Made by a program: the position numbers and the translations under genes | Assembly: GCF_040183065.1 (NCBI RefSeq) | Contig: NC_091124.1 | Span: 63,446,001-63,510,000, forward strand | DNA: 64,000 bases | Origin: Periplaneta americana | Taxonomy: Eukaryota; Arthropoda; Insecta; Blattodea; Blattidae | Direction of reading: 5' to 3' | Part shown: piece by piece, positions 1 to 11,287 of the stretch | How the letters are laid out: each line of letters starts with the position of its first letter | How positions within the stretch are numbered: position 1 is the stretch's first letter | The notes under the pieces: generated by a model | Seen by the model: the letters and a program-made list of their open reading frames with translations, nothing else | The model's database searches: none | What the model was told of the DNA's origin: nothing

Positions 1-550
1 AGGCATTTATAACAGTTAAAATAGGCAGGCAAAAAAGGTAATAAAAACGTACAAAAAAAGGCACAATAATCTTTGAAAAAGGCATCTCTTTTCTGATGTG
101 AGTGGCATTCGAACATTATAGGTAGGCTTTAACTTTGCACTGTACATTCGTTCTAGAAGATTTTTTGTTGTTGTTTAGTCAACCTTCCGAAGACAAGTTT
201 GAACCTCATAAATAGAGCCCGGATGTTTAGGCATTTATAACAGTTAAAATAGGCAGGCAAAAAAGGCAATAAAAACGTAAAAAAGGCACAATAATCTTTG
301 AAAAAGGCATCTCTTTTCTGATGTGGATAGCATTCGAACATTATAAGTAGGCTTTAACTTTGCACTGTACATTCGCTCTAGAAGTTTTTTTTTTTTTTTT
401 TTTTTTTTTTTGTCAACTGTCCGAAGACAGGTTTCAACCTCATAAATAGAGCCCGGATGTTTAGGCATTTATAACAGTTAAAATAGGCAGGCAAAAAAGG
501 CAATGAAAACGTTAAAAAAAAGGCACAATAATCTTTGAAAAAGGCATTAT
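1..550. repeat. ~230 bp tandem repeat, about 2.4 units
   Basis: Units start at 1, 229 and 463 (periods 228 and 234 bp), each opening with aggcatttataacagtt and rich in the motif aaaaaggca. The third unit breaks off near 550. Each unit also contains a block (ttgtttagtcaac, tccgaaga) shared with the dispersed repeats near 1667 and 58656. T-runs at 164 and 387 differ in length between units, as expected for slippage. No coding potential is seen. Confidence 0.85.
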
Positions 551-811
551 AGATTTCAAAAAGGCATAATATATTTTAGCAATAAATTTAAATTATATCA
601 ACATAGCTCACATATTTACTTCGTAGGTGGCACATATTGACTTATAAAATACTTTTTTAGTGATTATCTGTCTTTTCATAAACCTTACATAACAAAACCG
701 TTCCATCGGTTGAAAACACATGGGCACCAAATTCACTAACGTAAGCATGAAGTTTACTTTTCAATGGTTTATTGAATTTAGGCTTTCTAGCTAACCGATC
801 TTATATACCTT
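551..811. other. AT-rich stretch, nothing recognised
   Basis: The aaaaaggca motif continues to about 580, then unstructured AT-rich sequence runs up to the SINE. No gene or repeat boundary is visible. Confidence 0.5.
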
Positions 812-813
812 CC

Positions 814-1081
814 GGTCCACATCTGTGGAGTAATGGTTAGCGCGTCTGGCCGTGAAACCTGGTGGCCCGGGTTCGATTCCCGGTCGGGGCAAGTTACCTG
901 GTTGAGGTTTTTCCGGGGTTTTCCCTCAACCCAATATGAGCAAATGCTGAGTAACTTTCGGTGCTGGACCCCGGACTCATTTCACCGGCATTATCACCTT
1001 CATCCCATTCAGACGCTAAATAACCTAAGCTGTTGATAAAGAGTCGTAAAATAACCTACTAAAATAAAAAATAAAAAATAT
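814..1081 (+). mobile_element. tRNA-derived SINE, family 1
   Basis: The head carries an A box (tggagtaatgg, 826-836) and an exact B box (ggttcgattcc, 870-880), the internal RNA polymerase III promoter of a tRNA-derived SINE. The body shares long stretches with copies at 10461, 38497 and 55985 (ttttccctcaaccc, catttcaccggcattatca). It ends in an A-rich tail near 1060-1080. The short ORF through it is accidental. TSDs are not clear. Confidence 0.9.
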
Positions 1082-1666
1082 ATCTTCTGTCACTCGACAA
1101 TAACAGACTGTTCCTCACTAAAATTTCTTTCTCCTACAATAATAAACACGTGTAGCACAAACTGTAACAGTAAGATTTGAAAATATGGAAGCAAACAATT
1201 GGAAATGCTACGTGACAACTTCTATAAGAACGAGCTTAATATTTAAAATTATGGAGTTGATTGTTGGTATTGTGAAGACATGACAATATTATATTTGTAA
1301 CTGTAGATTGTCGATCATTATTCATATTACACCAATAGTATTAAAGCACGATTATTAGCAGATTAAGCACCGAAATAAATTTCTTTTATTTACTATTGTC
1401 AATAAAGTTAGTCATTGTTTCAAATATTTAAATTTCATACACATTACATCACAATTAATTATAAAATTGAAAATAAACAAGAAATATTGCTTTAAAATGA
1501 CAAAAAAGGCATTTATTAGTAAGAAACACCTTAAAAAGGCAAAATAGGAAAAATAAAAATTGGCCCTATCACATTGATTACTCCAAATCACATTCATATC
1601 TATGCAAATAATGATTGACTTCCACCCAGTAAAAAAAGACATTTTGCCAACTATTGCTCCACTCGT
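1082..1666. other. AT-rich, no gene seen
   Basis: No coding region is supported. The aaaaaggca-type motif reappears around 1500-1550, so this may be the far part of the element seen at 1-580, interrupted by the SINE. Confidence 0.4.
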
Positions 1667-1893
1667 AACACCAAAAAAGCATCACTAATGAGGCAACTAG
1701 GATAGGAGATAATGGGGTAGGTTGGCCAGTTCCTTTCCTCCATTGCATACATCGCCGATTAGCTACCTATTCCACTAATCAGACTTCAGATGTGTACAAA
1801 CAGTTGTTCTTCCTCTGACACAAATCGCCAAGTGAGATATAATGCCTGATAATAGATATACGGTACATATCAGCCAGAACCTCAATCAGAGGT
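1667..1893 (+). repeat. Dispersed repeat, same family as 58690-58941
   Basis: Similar throughout to 58690-58941: both contain gaggcaactagg, agataatgg, ggccagttcc, cttcagatg, gttcctctgacaca-like and ccagaacctcaatc segments. No ORF and no tRNA-like boxes are seen. Class unknown; non-coding retroposon-like DNA. Confidence 0.7.
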
Positions 1894-1949
1894 AAGACTT
1901 TTTTTTTTAGTATGTTATATTTTCTTTTAGTCGATACGATGATCTACTG

Positions 1950-3035
1950 CAGTGGTTCCCGAAGTGGCGGTCATGTAAAGGGCTGAGGAGGGTTGCGAGC
2001 TTAAAAAATAAAACAAAAAATCCTTATTAAAATAAATATATTGCATTTAGAAACGTAAACAACGTTGAACATAAAAATAAAAATATATTACAGTAGTTAT
2101 AAATAAAAAAATAATAACATGCGATAAATACGTCTGTATTTAAGAAAGTAGCTTCTCAAATCTGGACTCTGTACCACAAACTGCTGTCATTTTAATTTAT
2201 CGCATTGATTTTGAAATCATAGACTAGAAACTTATTTTCGCATAAATACGAATTTACAAATACTATCAAAACTTTAGTAGCTTATTTTGTAAGATCAAGG
2301 TGTTCTTGCATTCTTTAGAGCCAAAACTGTCTATGCTTTGCGAAAAAAGTATAGTTTCAACATTGCACGAGTTCATATATATTTCAGTGAATCGTTCCTT
2401 AATATATATATTGGAAATACAGCTAGTTGAATGCAAATGTCTAAAATGAATTCAGTATCTATTTGTGACTGAAATAATTAGTTGTTTTGCGTTTCTTCCA
2501 GAAAATGCGTAAAAAAACTTTTGTTTAAAATTGTGCGAACTTAAATGTATGTCCATAAAAACAAACCCAGTATTTGTCGCATCATACGGTACATAGCTAA
2601 ATTTTCCATTAATTGTTCTTTAATATACTGTAATGAATCAAATTTATTTTTCTATAGTGATATCGGCCAGAAATCAAGTTTGCTTCTAAATCTGTCAGAT
2701 TTTATTTCTGGCTGTTTTTATGTTGACGTTGCAAACTACTATTCAAAGTGTTTAAGTGTTCGAAGAATATATCAGCAAGGTAGGTTAGTCTAAGAAGACA
2801 AAGAGAATTGGAAAATAGATTTACATATTCCAATTTGTCGTCTTTGGAGATACCGGTACACTAGAAGTTTGATGGCATCCAATGTTCTAGAGTAAAATTA
2901 TTGTTATTTTTGATTTTACATGGATTTGCATTTTTCGAATGTGGTTAAGTTCCGATACGGTAGTGAGGAGGGAAGGCGCAACAATATATCTCGCTTAAAA
3001 ATGGGTTGCGCCTTGAAAATGTTTTAGAACCACTG
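1950..3035. mobile_element. Candidate hAT-like element with cagtggttc ends
   Basis: Starts cagtggttccc at 1950 and ends agaaccactg at 3035, a short inverted terminal pair typical of some hAT elements. The flanking octamers (atctactg and gtctagtg) agree at six of eight positions, a weak TSD. The interior is AT-rich; an 82-codon ORF at 2545-2793 has no recognisable domain. The right end abuts a SINE A box, which blurs the boundary. Confidence 0.4.
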
Positions 3036-3345
3036 GTCTAGTGGCTAGAGCACTGGACTTATAATACTATGGATCCGGGTTCGATCTCCTATATACCCCC
3101 AATTTATAACTTGTGTTAGGCAAGCCCATGGTCCTGGTAACATAAGGGTTTTCTCTTGAAGCTCCGGTCCCCTGTGGTATCCCAAAAAATCTCCATCATT
3201 ATCGCATCTCATCGTGGATGTAGCGTAGACTAGACTCCTATGGCACGCCCAGGGCAACTACTCTGTTGGTAAATTGGTCTAAACAACTGGATCCATATGG
3301 GTGATTGAGGAACAGTCAAGTATCCGCTATTAGCTAAAAAAAAAA
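3034..3345 (+). mobile_element. tRNA-derived SINE, family 2
   Basis: A box tggtctagtgg (3034-3044) and B box ggttcgatctc (3078-3088) have tRNA-like spacing. An unrelated body follows and ends in an A-run near 3338-3345. The sequence differs from the family 1 SINEs, so this is a separate family. The reverse-strand 70-codon ORF over it has no support. Confidence 0.75.
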
Positions 3346-4322
3346 TCCTTTAGAAAATTACAAAATTTAAAGAAATTCGGAGACCAATTCAATACCGAAC
3401 GCGGTCCGGATGTGGCCCACGGACCGCTAGTTGTACTACACTGTTATAATATACAATATATTCGATTTATAAAAACACGAAGTACATATAATTAAAGTCT
3501 CTTCTCACTTTTTCGTTTACATTATTTTTATTGCTCTAACTCCATGGTTCTTCAGTTATCACTTGTTTTCCTCGTCTTTGGTAGATTTAAAATAGGTCCC
3601 TAGACGTCTGATTAAAAAGTATAGTAATTTTATTACAATACACAATGTTGTTTTTCGTCTTCTATTGAATTGACTTTCCTCAATAGTATGGTGAAAAAAT
3701 GTTTCAACATCTCTAATACTTTTACAATATGACTTAAAACGTCAGATTGTGTCAATTGACTTGGCCATTTAAATAAGAACAAAACTTCTCATCTTCGGTA
3801 ACTTTGGCTCTAAATCCGTTTTCCTCACAACTTCCACATTTTTTAGATAAATTATTCGTGAAATTTTGCATGCTATTGTATTTCGTACTGAAGAACTAAC
3901 CCTGTATATAGCACTGTTTTGTTATTTCATTCTTTATCTAAAAATAATTAAATTTTACAATTCACCGCAAGAAAATGGCAGAAAATAATTTTTATTTATG
4001 TATTAAACTGATAATTATAATTGCAGGATTTATTAACACACTCATTATTAATAAAATTCAGAAGAAAACATTAAACAACATTGAAAATTGTACAAGATAT
4101 CAGCGAAACCAATTTTACGTGCTCAAACTGCATTTCCCAATTATTACCCTTAACAATAAAAGTTTATTTGGATTCTGGAATTTTTTTATTAATTTAAAAA
4201 TAATGCCTAATAGTAATAACTATATCAAATTCCAGTGTAAAATAAATTCAGGATATAAAGAAATAATATTTTCAGTTTTACTAAATTTATACTAGCGAAA
4301 GGTATAATGTGAATATACTTCG
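3346..4322. other. AT-rich, no supported gene
   Basis: Contains an open frame of 106 codons at 3975-4295, but it is driven by AT richness (Ile, Asn, Lys, Phe) and shows no domain. Nothing else recognised. Confidence 0.5.
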
Positions 4323-4561
4323 TTCCATAATGTCTGACAGAAGAAGTTAACATTGCCGGCAGAGGAGGAGAGAACTAAAATTGCTATTCAACCAATGGCA
4401 TAACTCTCATTTGGCTTGACTTGAAGTTGGGCGGTCTGAAGCGTTCTATCCTAGCCCAACTTCAAAACAAGCTTTGGATGAGACCTCTGCCATTGGTTGA
4501 ATAGCAATTATACTTCTCTCCTCCTCTACGACGGCGTTTACTTCTCCTGTCAGTTATGGAA
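4323..4561. mobile_element. Fold-back MITE
   Basis: The whole element is an imperfect palindrome with arms of about 105 bp. The left arm starts ttccataatg and the right arm ends ttatggaa. Inner arm blocks ttgctattcaaccaatgg and gaagttgggc face their reverse complements. The centre lies near 4440-4458. No ORF is present; no clear TSD was found. Confidence 0.8.
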
Positions 4562-4679
4562 TTAAATATAGTTCAAATTCAATATAATCATGAGTGGAGG
4601 AAGAAATATAACTTTTATGCAGTAGCGAGCCCAATTAAGCGACTTGTCTGTAATGAAAAAGATTAATAATAATTGACAG

Positions 4680-5010
4680 AACATACAATATTCGCACGTC
4701 TCCTGGTCCGTGCCATACAAAGGAGAGGAGTTGAATAAGTTAAATGAAAATATAAATCGGCTCAGAGGATGGCAAGGAATTAATGCTTGTACAGATAACC
4801 GGAATTAATGGCAGCAGGCATGTCAGTCCTACGTGTCCGCTGCCATACCTCTAAGGAAATAATCCTGGTACTCGACGCTGAGTAAGCCCCAGGGTCATAG
4901 CGCGGTCGGAAGGGTTAGATCAATGCAGGAATCCATGACCCCTTCGGGAATTAAGCGCGCAACCTTCCAGATATACACCTTAATCGCGAAGTTACCGCGC
5001 GCCCTGAAGT
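4680..5010 (-). mobile_element. Possible degraded tRNA-SINE
   Basis: An unusually GC-rich block for this window (gcgcggtcgg, gaccccttcggg, ttaccgcgcgc). On the reverse strand a degraded B-box-like stretch lies near 4950-4970. I remember similar blocks as repeats in cockroach DNA but cannot verify this here. Confidence 0.3.
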
Positions 5011-5104
5011 TAAATTTAATAATATATAATTCACTATGAGTTATTTACAGCCAATGCTATCGATTTAGATTTATTGAGTATGTAAACAAATTTAAATAAT
5101 ACAT

Positions 5105-5444
5105 GGGTCATTCAATAACTAGTGGCAACATTTGAATTAACAACAAAGAAAACATTTTTGGAACAGTCACATTGTTGCAGTGCTCAGAAGTAATCTCCTC
5201 CAACATGAAGAACCCGCCTCCACACCTCAGGGAGACGACGGATGCCATCCACAGCGTCTTGTTGTACTGATCTTCGAACAGACTGCTCTACTGCTGCTGT
5301 AATTGCCTGTCTGGTTCTAAAGCGAACTCCTCTAAGTGGTAATTCTATTTTCGGGAAAAGGTCATAATCACATGGAATCGTATCTGGAGAGTATGGAGGA
5401 TGCTCCAGTACTTTCCAGTTCCATGTGCGAAGTAAATTAACCAC
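5105..5444 (-). pseudogene. Mariner transposase C-terminal fragment
   Basis: On the reverse strand, 5184-5444 encodes a mariner C-terminus: EHPPYSPDTIPCDYDLF holds the third catalytic Asp region of a DD34D transposase, then PLRGVRF and a VGGDYF-like end. The sequence beyond the stop, down to the gggtcattcaata motif at 5105, is probably the 3' terminus of the element. The N-terminal two thirds are missing. This is a different mariner lineage from the copies at 12056 and 52944. Confidence 0.75.
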
Positions 5445-5676
5445 AGGACACTGAAGATTTGAGTTGCTCAACTCCCAACTGCAGAAGAAATACATAATTC
5501 ATCCAATGTTCTTATTGTCGTTTACATTTGTGCTTAACGGATTTCTACAACACCCACAAACGTGTTCAAGTTATGTAAGGACAGTTAAAATTAGTAGAAT
5601 AATCATTTATGGCTGAGTTTCCTTCCGTATTCATTATTATACCAATATCTATCAAGGCTCATAAATATTGTATATT

Positions 5677-5935
5677 GTAATTGAGGGGCTGGGTGCAAGA
5701 AGGGCATTTTAGAGGATGAGCCCTTTTTGAGTAAAACGCTTTGTTGTGTTCTCTGATCTGTTATGCATATGATCACCAAATTGTAGTTCAATACTATGAT
5801 CACAGAGGTCAAGAGTACCCAAAATGTAAAGGCGATGATTCAATAACATTATTACGGTTTGAATTTTCAACATCAATTTTCTCAAAACTTGCATTTGAGA
5901 GAAGTGTCTTTCTTGCACCCAACCCCTCAATTATA
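5677..5935. mobile_element. MITE with ~25 bp TIRs
   Basis: Inverted ends: aattgaggggctgggtgcaag on the left and its near reverse complement (cttgcacccaacccctcaat) on the right. The interior is about 210 bp with only accidental ORFs. No convincing TSD. Confidence 0.7.
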
Positions 5936-6894
5936 ACTATGGGCAGCTACAATTGGTACCATACATATTGATTACAGCTGAAAGTTTCATCGCATTTGAT
6001 TTTATACAATAATTATCAGTCAGGCACTTCGCGAATGTACCTTATTAGACATTAAGTTCAGTGGAGGGCTTGTCTTAAGATGATAACCTATTGCTCTGAG
6101 GTAGGTACGTCAGTATATCACCATTATACTTGTTTGTAATGTAGTTGCGCTGTATTTGTTATACTAATCTTTGGTTTCTCCGATAGCCTTTGTTAAATGA
6201 TTCCCTCAACTGCGTATGGCCTGCTCTTGATTGAGCTATATAATTCCAAATTCATTTTCAGTGAAAACTCCTTCACTGCCTTCAACTGGGATGAAGGGAC
6301 AAATGCAATTACATCACGATGAATATTGTTTTCAATCTTTTCGTATTCCACACGGATCCAAGCTCAGTTACATTTCACCAAGTATTTTGTACGAAGTGAA
6401 ATATATAACCTTTAATGGTTGCTTTTGGAAATAAAGTTCATGCTACGTTCATATTGGTCAATTCGAAAGCCATCATCTTTGTTAAGCCAGTGTCAGAAAT
6501 GTCTAAGTTGTGCGCATCTGAATGAATAACGGACATTATATGCATGGAATCCCAAATTTTGTATTTATCAATTAATTTTCTCATTATTTATGAAACGACT
6601 TCAATATATTAGGTGTTAATAAAGCTCCTCCAGAAGTATATGCTACATAAAAAAACTGCTGATATATATTATTTGCTTCGTATTAATTATGTCAGAAATC
6701 ACTTCGACGTTTTTTCAACGTCTGTTGTATTTATGTACGTTTCGACTCCATTCAAATAGAAACAAAATGGAATTTAGGTCAAACTGGTGGGACAGCCGCT
6801 ACATTATTAAAAGGAATAATTCAATTCAAAGCGGAACGTCTGGCCACTCTGATATCTCCGCCAGGTCTTCACTGAAGGCATGACAGCACAACTA
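5936..6894. other. No gene recognised
   Basis: Short ORFs of 60-80 codons only, none with a domain or with a splice context that I would defend. Confidence 0.4.
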
Positions 6895-6898
6895 AATT

Positions 6899-7287
6899 AT
6901 ACAGTGTGTCTCTGAAGTCCGTGCATTAAATTTAATGTATAACAGAAGAGACCAAAACAAACATTTCTTTGTCAACAACTTAGCGTCAGAGTTGCGCCAT
7001 TAGTCCACTAAATGCCATTGGAATCGGGAGTGCTGTTTGTTTGGCTGGTAGCCTACGCTAGTTGGTCCCATCTTACTTCCAGTCTGTCTCATTGGCAAAA
7101 CGTACCTGCACCTTTTTTAAGAAACCCTCCTCACTTTAATGCAGAAGGTTCCCTTGGCAATAAGGCAACGCATGTGGTTGCAGCATGATGACTATCCATC
7201 ACATTTTACACATGTTCGTGTTCCTTGGCATTGACTCTCCTGACAAGGTGGATTGGCCGTAGCGGACCTGTTACTTGGCCACCAAGA
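6899..7287 (+). pseudogene. DUF4817-type Tc1/mariner transposase, 5' part
   Basis: The element begins near 6899 (tacagtgtgtctctgaag), a terminus shared in inverted form with 10915-11008. About 7160-7240 encodes VPLAIRQRMWLQHD then YPSHF, the region around the second catalytic Asp (QHD) of transposases that carry an N-terminal DUF4817-like helix-turn-helix. After a frameshift and stop comes RWIGRSGPVTWPP at 7235-7284. The reading resumes at 8381 after a solo LTR insertion. Much of the N-terminal domain is unrecognisable. Confidence 0.7.
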
Positions 7288-8380
7288 TGAAGCAGTAATT
7301 AGGAGAGGGAGAGACCGATTTATTAGCGAAGTGATATCTCCATATTTTTGTTACATGTATTCGCGGGGATGTTCTGGCAACTTCGTTAGAATTAGCTTCC
7401 CACACAGGTGTTTCGTCACTTGTCAGCATCGGACAGATTTACAGCCACCTTGTGCGGTATTTTATATAGAGACTCGCTGAAGCGTAAAAGCCAAAGTTGG
7501 ACTAGACCCGTGGGAAAGTAATTGCAAAGCTTGGGTTTTCCAAAGAACGGGGTTCTCCAAAATCTACTAGCTAATTTGATGTCATGGGAAATCCAAAGTC
7601 TAAATTCAGAGATGACGTATTTCGCGCCCAATGAGAAGAGATCTTGGTTCAGCTTATGAGGTCACTTTGGACCAATAGGGAATAGATTGTAGGCCGGTTA
7701 AGTGACGTAGTTGTTAGCCAATAGGATAGTTAGTTTTAGCGTAGGATAGGTTTTTATAAATTAGGGTGACGGGGAGCGGAGATCATCACAAGATCTCATC
7801 GTGTCGGCGGCCCTACATACAGGGCACAATCACAACATCTCATCGTGTCGGCGGCCCTACATACAAGGCACAAACACAACTTCTTATCATGTCGGCGGCC
7901 CTATATACAGGGCGCAATAACTACTTCGTTTTGTGTCGACAGGACTACGACTTCTTTTCGTGTCGACGGCACGACACACTGAGTTTTTTTGGTGTCGGCG
8001 GCCCAACTTAATAGTCTTCCTTCCGGCGAAGACTCGATAGATAGAACGTTGTCATCGGCGAGACTACTCGTCAACGTTTAGGAGCGTCGATCATAGTGTA
8101 CTGGGCATAGTATTGAATTTATAGTATCGGATAGAGCTTATTTAGAGCTGCCATAGAGTCGATACAGAAGTGCGACCAACGATTGAATTATAAGTCAGCC
8201 GGAAATACATACTCTAGGGTTTACCAAGTGAATACGACAATAAACTTATAGTTTTGGAGTTTACACTGCCTTTTATATAAGTAGCCGGCTTGGTCTTATT
8301 CCCGACATCATCCTACACCACAACCGTACCTCGGCTACCCTGAGTGAATCTCACGCAACACCGAGACGCACCCACCCTCA
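7288..8380 (+). mobile_element. Solo LTR inserted in a transposase
   Basis: Starts tg (tgaagcag) and ends ca (accctca), flanked by the 4 bp TSD aaga. The interrupted protein continues across it: WPP lies before and RSPDL after. It carries LTR-like signals: CCAAT boxes near 7671 and 7717, a TATA box (tataaa, 7755-7760) and a polyadenylation signal (aataaa, 8239-8244). No internal gag or pol is present, so it is a recombined solo LTR. Family unknown; a 4 bp TSD suits Gypsy-type elements. Orientation is taken from the TATA and aataaa signals. Confidence 0.75.
7796..8010 (+). repeat. 44 bp tandem repeat inside the solo LTR
   Basis: The gtgtcggcggcccta block recurs at 7801, 7845 and 7889, and in decayed form near 7933, 7960 and 7993. 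The clean units are 44 bp apart. It lies just after the TATA box, so it would be transcribed leader sequence of the LTR. Confidence 0.8.
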
Positions 8381-8620
8381 AAGATCTCCTGATCTCACCA
8401 ACTTCGAGTTCTTATGGGGTCACATGGGATGTTAGTGAATGTCACTCCTCTAAATGATGAGGAGGACCTAAGAAACAGGATTTTAGCCACAGCGGACTCG
8501 ATAGTGCTATTCCTGGGATCTTTGATAGAGTCCGACAGGCTATGAGCTTTGTTCAGAGTTGAATGATGGCCACTTTGATCACCATCTCTAACTGTGCACA
8601 GTGTGGGCAGTGTAACTCTA
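8381..8620 (+). pseudogene. DUF4817-type transposase, 3' part
   Basis: Continues the protein cut by the solo LTR: RSPDLTNFEFLWGH gives the third acidic site region, then NDEEDLRNRILATADSI and, after a frameshift, IPGIFDRVRQAM, the usual C-terminal arm. An early stop follows LWGHMG. The copy is dead from frameshifts and stops independent of the LTR. Confidence 0.75.
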
Positions 8621-9120
8621 TCTTGCAAAGTGACGCGCTTTATGTGACCCCTGATCACATATAACAGATTGATCAGCCTAATAAACTTTCAAGACAACTA
8701 CTTTTATTGATTCCAATATGCTTCCATCTAGCGACTGCAAAAGAAGTTATGTTATAACCTTATGGAATTGCATGGAGCAACTGTTCTTCCATCTTGCTGT
8801 TGTTATCAAAAAGTGCCTTTTCAACAGTGCAGGCTCTGATGATCGTTCCCTTTTTGTGTTGTCATTTCATAACATGGTAATGGCCAATCTGATATATGAC
8901 GTGGAAAAGTTATTAGCAAAACTTAAGTTTTATGACATATTTTTACAAAATTTACTCTTCAATTTAGGCTACAGTTAACATTTTTCCATATTATTATTTA
9001 CTACAACAATAGAAATATGCAAAAATGTATAAGTTGAAAAGTCAAATTTTGTAAAAATATATTATAAAAAAACTTCAATTTTTCTAATAATTTGTCCACG
9101 TTTGTATATATGGTCATGGA
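8621..9120. other. No gene recognised
   Basis: AT-rich sequence between two transposons. An 86-codon ORF at 8718-8978 has no recognised domain. Confidence 0.4.
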
Positions 9121-9791
9121 TAGGGACCGGATTTTTATGTAATATCAAGGTGTGAGATATGTATACATAGGCCTATTTGTGTAAGAAAAATGAGCTGAAT
9201 ATGTACAAAAATATGTAAAAACATGAAAATATTTAATATCAATATCTGGCAGGTACCACGATAGATAAGACTGCGCATAAAGCAGCGATAAGCAATATTT
9301 AGGCCTAATTACATAATAATTAGTAATTACTAATTACATTGATGTTCCAGCTCATTGATTTAAATATATACTCACACGTTTTATACATTTTTAATGTTAT
9401 GCAATTGCTGTTAAGTGCAATAAAATAAACATTTTACTGACTTTATTGCGGCTCATGTAAGACTTGATACGGGTTTTCCCTGAAAGGATTAGGAAGAGGG
9501 TGGGTAAGGTTGCAAATTGCATGGGAACAGCTCGTTAGACGTGTGCAGAACAATTATAGTTCGAGACAAATCATGTCGTCCTCGTCCCACTCCACCCCAT
9601 GAAGGCAAAGCTACTTTCTGAATGATTTTTACAATACAAGGTAGTTGTATTTACAGTGGGCGGTATGGGGTGAGTGCCTCTATTACTTCCTGGAACTAAG
9701 AATGTTATGTTTCGTCCCGAAATATATCCTTTCTTGGGTAGGTAAAAAGGCTTTTTAAATATATGTATTTCAAATGGTAAACTTCCCCAGA

Positions 9792-9823
<32 letters not shown>

Positions 9824-10036
9824 CCTTTTAGAGAAGTGAAAATGAATAAAACCCCTAAATATGTAGATTTATGTAATACCATGCCATAATATGTAAAGTG
9901 GGGTAAATATGTAAAAATATGTAGTATCAAATTTTAATATATTAATGGTAATTACAAGATGCGCAAAGATTTGTTATTTATATACGGTTAGGTTGAAAGG
10001 AATATAATATGTAATTACATAAAAATCCGGTCCTTA
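9121..10036 (-). mobile_element. Non-autonomous hAT element, copy 1
   Basis: Termini tagggaccgg and ccggtcctta are inverted repeats, and a perfect 8 bp TSD (gtcatgga, 9113-9120 and 10037-10044) marks hAT transposition. It is the inverted, shortened sister of 59949-61261. The reverse-strand ORF 9571-9930 aligns with the ORF of the sister (YLPKKGYISGRNIT shared) and then diverges. A T-run at 9795-9823 interrupts it. No DDE/RNase-H core is present. Confidence 0.9.
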
Positions 10037-10284
10037 GTCATGGATGTGACACAGCGCTCTCAAATCTAACGCCGTCTAGCGGGATAAGGGTGCGACTCCG
10101 ACTCCAACATGGCGGCAGATAAAAAAGATATTTTTTTTCTTCCACCATGTTAATAATGTCAACACAAGTGCTTATACAAATGTTGGCCACTCGAGCGCAA
10201 TTACGACGGCCATAAAAAAATAAATCTCCCTGGGGCCGTTTACAGAAAGAAAACAATGTCATGGAAAGATTTATTGGAACAGTT

Positions 10285-10428
10285 ACATATTCCCTACTGG
10301 AATTGAGACATTTGTCACACCGTGGGATCAATTTTTGTATCCTTGTGTGGTAGAAGTCTGCCGCCTGGGATGGAAACCAGTGTGTGACAGCCGTCTGCAC
10401 TTCTCTGTCAATCCCATGGTATGACGAA
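10285..10428 (-). pseudogene. Mariner transposase C-terminal scrap
   Basis: Reverse strand encodes AVTHWFPSQAADFYHTRIQK then LIPRCDKCLNS, matching the C-terminus of the copies at 12217 and 53108 (SQAAEFYDRGIQKLIPRYDK). About 40 residues survive; no catalytic residues remain. Confidence 0.8.
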
Positions 10429-10460
10429 TGTCTCATTTCCGATGGGGAATACGTTCAATA

Positions 10461-10700
10461 GTCCACACCTGGCCGCGAAACCAGGTGGCCCGGGTTCGAT
10501 TCCCGATCGGGGCACGTTACCTGGTTGAGATTTTTTCCGGGGTTTTCCCTCAACTCAATATGAGCAAATGCTGTGTAACTTTCGGTGCTGGACTCCGGAC
10601 TCATTTCACCGGCATTATCACCATCATCTCATTCAGACGCTAAATAACCTAAGTTGTTGATAAAGTGTCGTAAAATAATCTACTAAAATTAAAAAAATAT
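10461..10700 (+). mobile_element. SINE family 1 with A-box deletion
   Basis: Same family as 814-1081, with an intact B box (ggttcgattcc near 10494-10504). About 20 bp covering the A box are missing between gtccacacct and ggccgcgaaacc. The A-rich tail ends near 10698. Without an A box this copy could not drive its own polymerase III transcription. Confidence 0.85.
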
Positions 10701-10914
10701 ATATGTTGAAAAATAGTTGAAGAGTTTTTGTATCTGCTCCAATAAATTTTTACAATGAAATTTTATTTTCTTTGAGTAAACGGCCTCAGGGAAACTTATT
10801 TTTTTGCGGCCCTCGTAATTGCGCTCGAATGTCCAAAATTGGTATAAGCACTTATTTGAACATTATTAACATGGTGGAAGAAAATAGTTAATTTTTTTTC
10901 CTGCTTCCATGAGA

Positions 10915-11008
10915 ATGTTTGCTTGTGAGTTGCCGGACAAAACATGTTTGTTTTGGCCTCTTCTACAATCCCCTAAATTTGATACATGGACTTGTGGGAT
11001 ACTCTGTA
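10915..11008 (-). mobile_element. Terminal fragment of DUF4817-type transposon
   Basis: The reverse complement matches the terminus at 6899 (acaagtccatgtatcaaattt, gaggccaaaacaaacat). Only the end remains. Confidence 0.6.
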
Positions 11009-11104
11009 ACTTACACGCCCCAAGTAAGATTCGAATCCACGACCGCCTGTTGTATAAACAGTAGGTCTACCTGAAACTTAGTTTGAGCGAAGTCTTCATA
11101 TGGC

Positions 11105-11287
11105 CACAGTCTACTATATACAGTCACGAAGCTTGAGTTTTGAGGATGCTAGAAACAACAGACTGTGACGGTACTATTTTGCATTGCCTGTAATGAGGCG
11201 ATATTAGCGATCCTAGTGGTGAGCAACTATCTAATGTTTGCATATTTACTACGTATTGAGCTTCGCGACTGTATATACTAGACTGTG
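11105..11287. mobile_element. MITE, cacagtcta family
   Basis: TIRs of about 28 bp read cacagtcta then tatacagtcacgaagct. A 7 bp duplication (atatggc) flanks it. Sister copies lie at 35400-35598 and 57498-57676, and the ends of a longer element at 21309 and 24813 belong to the same family. No ORF. Confidence 0.85.

Larger units (their letters stand above)
10103..10913. mobile_element. Palindromic mariner remnant
   Basis: The ends 10103-10290 and 10733-10913 are inverted copies (ccaccatgttaataatg faces cattattaacatggtgg; gcgcaattacga faces tcgtaattgcgc). Each end is the 3' end of a mariner: the left holds a transposase C-terminus on the minus strand, and the right starts with a gttgaaaaatag stop-codon context on the plus strand. 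A SINE sits between. No 5' end is present, so this is a rearranged head-to-head dimer. Confidence 0.7.

Noticed and set aside
3034..3100. Stand-alone tRNA gene
   Set aside because: A and B boxes are present, but a SINE-like body and A-tail follow and no acceptor stem closes.
3975..4295. 106-codon plus-strand ORF as a gene
   Set aside because: Composition is that of random AT-rich DNA, with no domain and no splice or promoter context.
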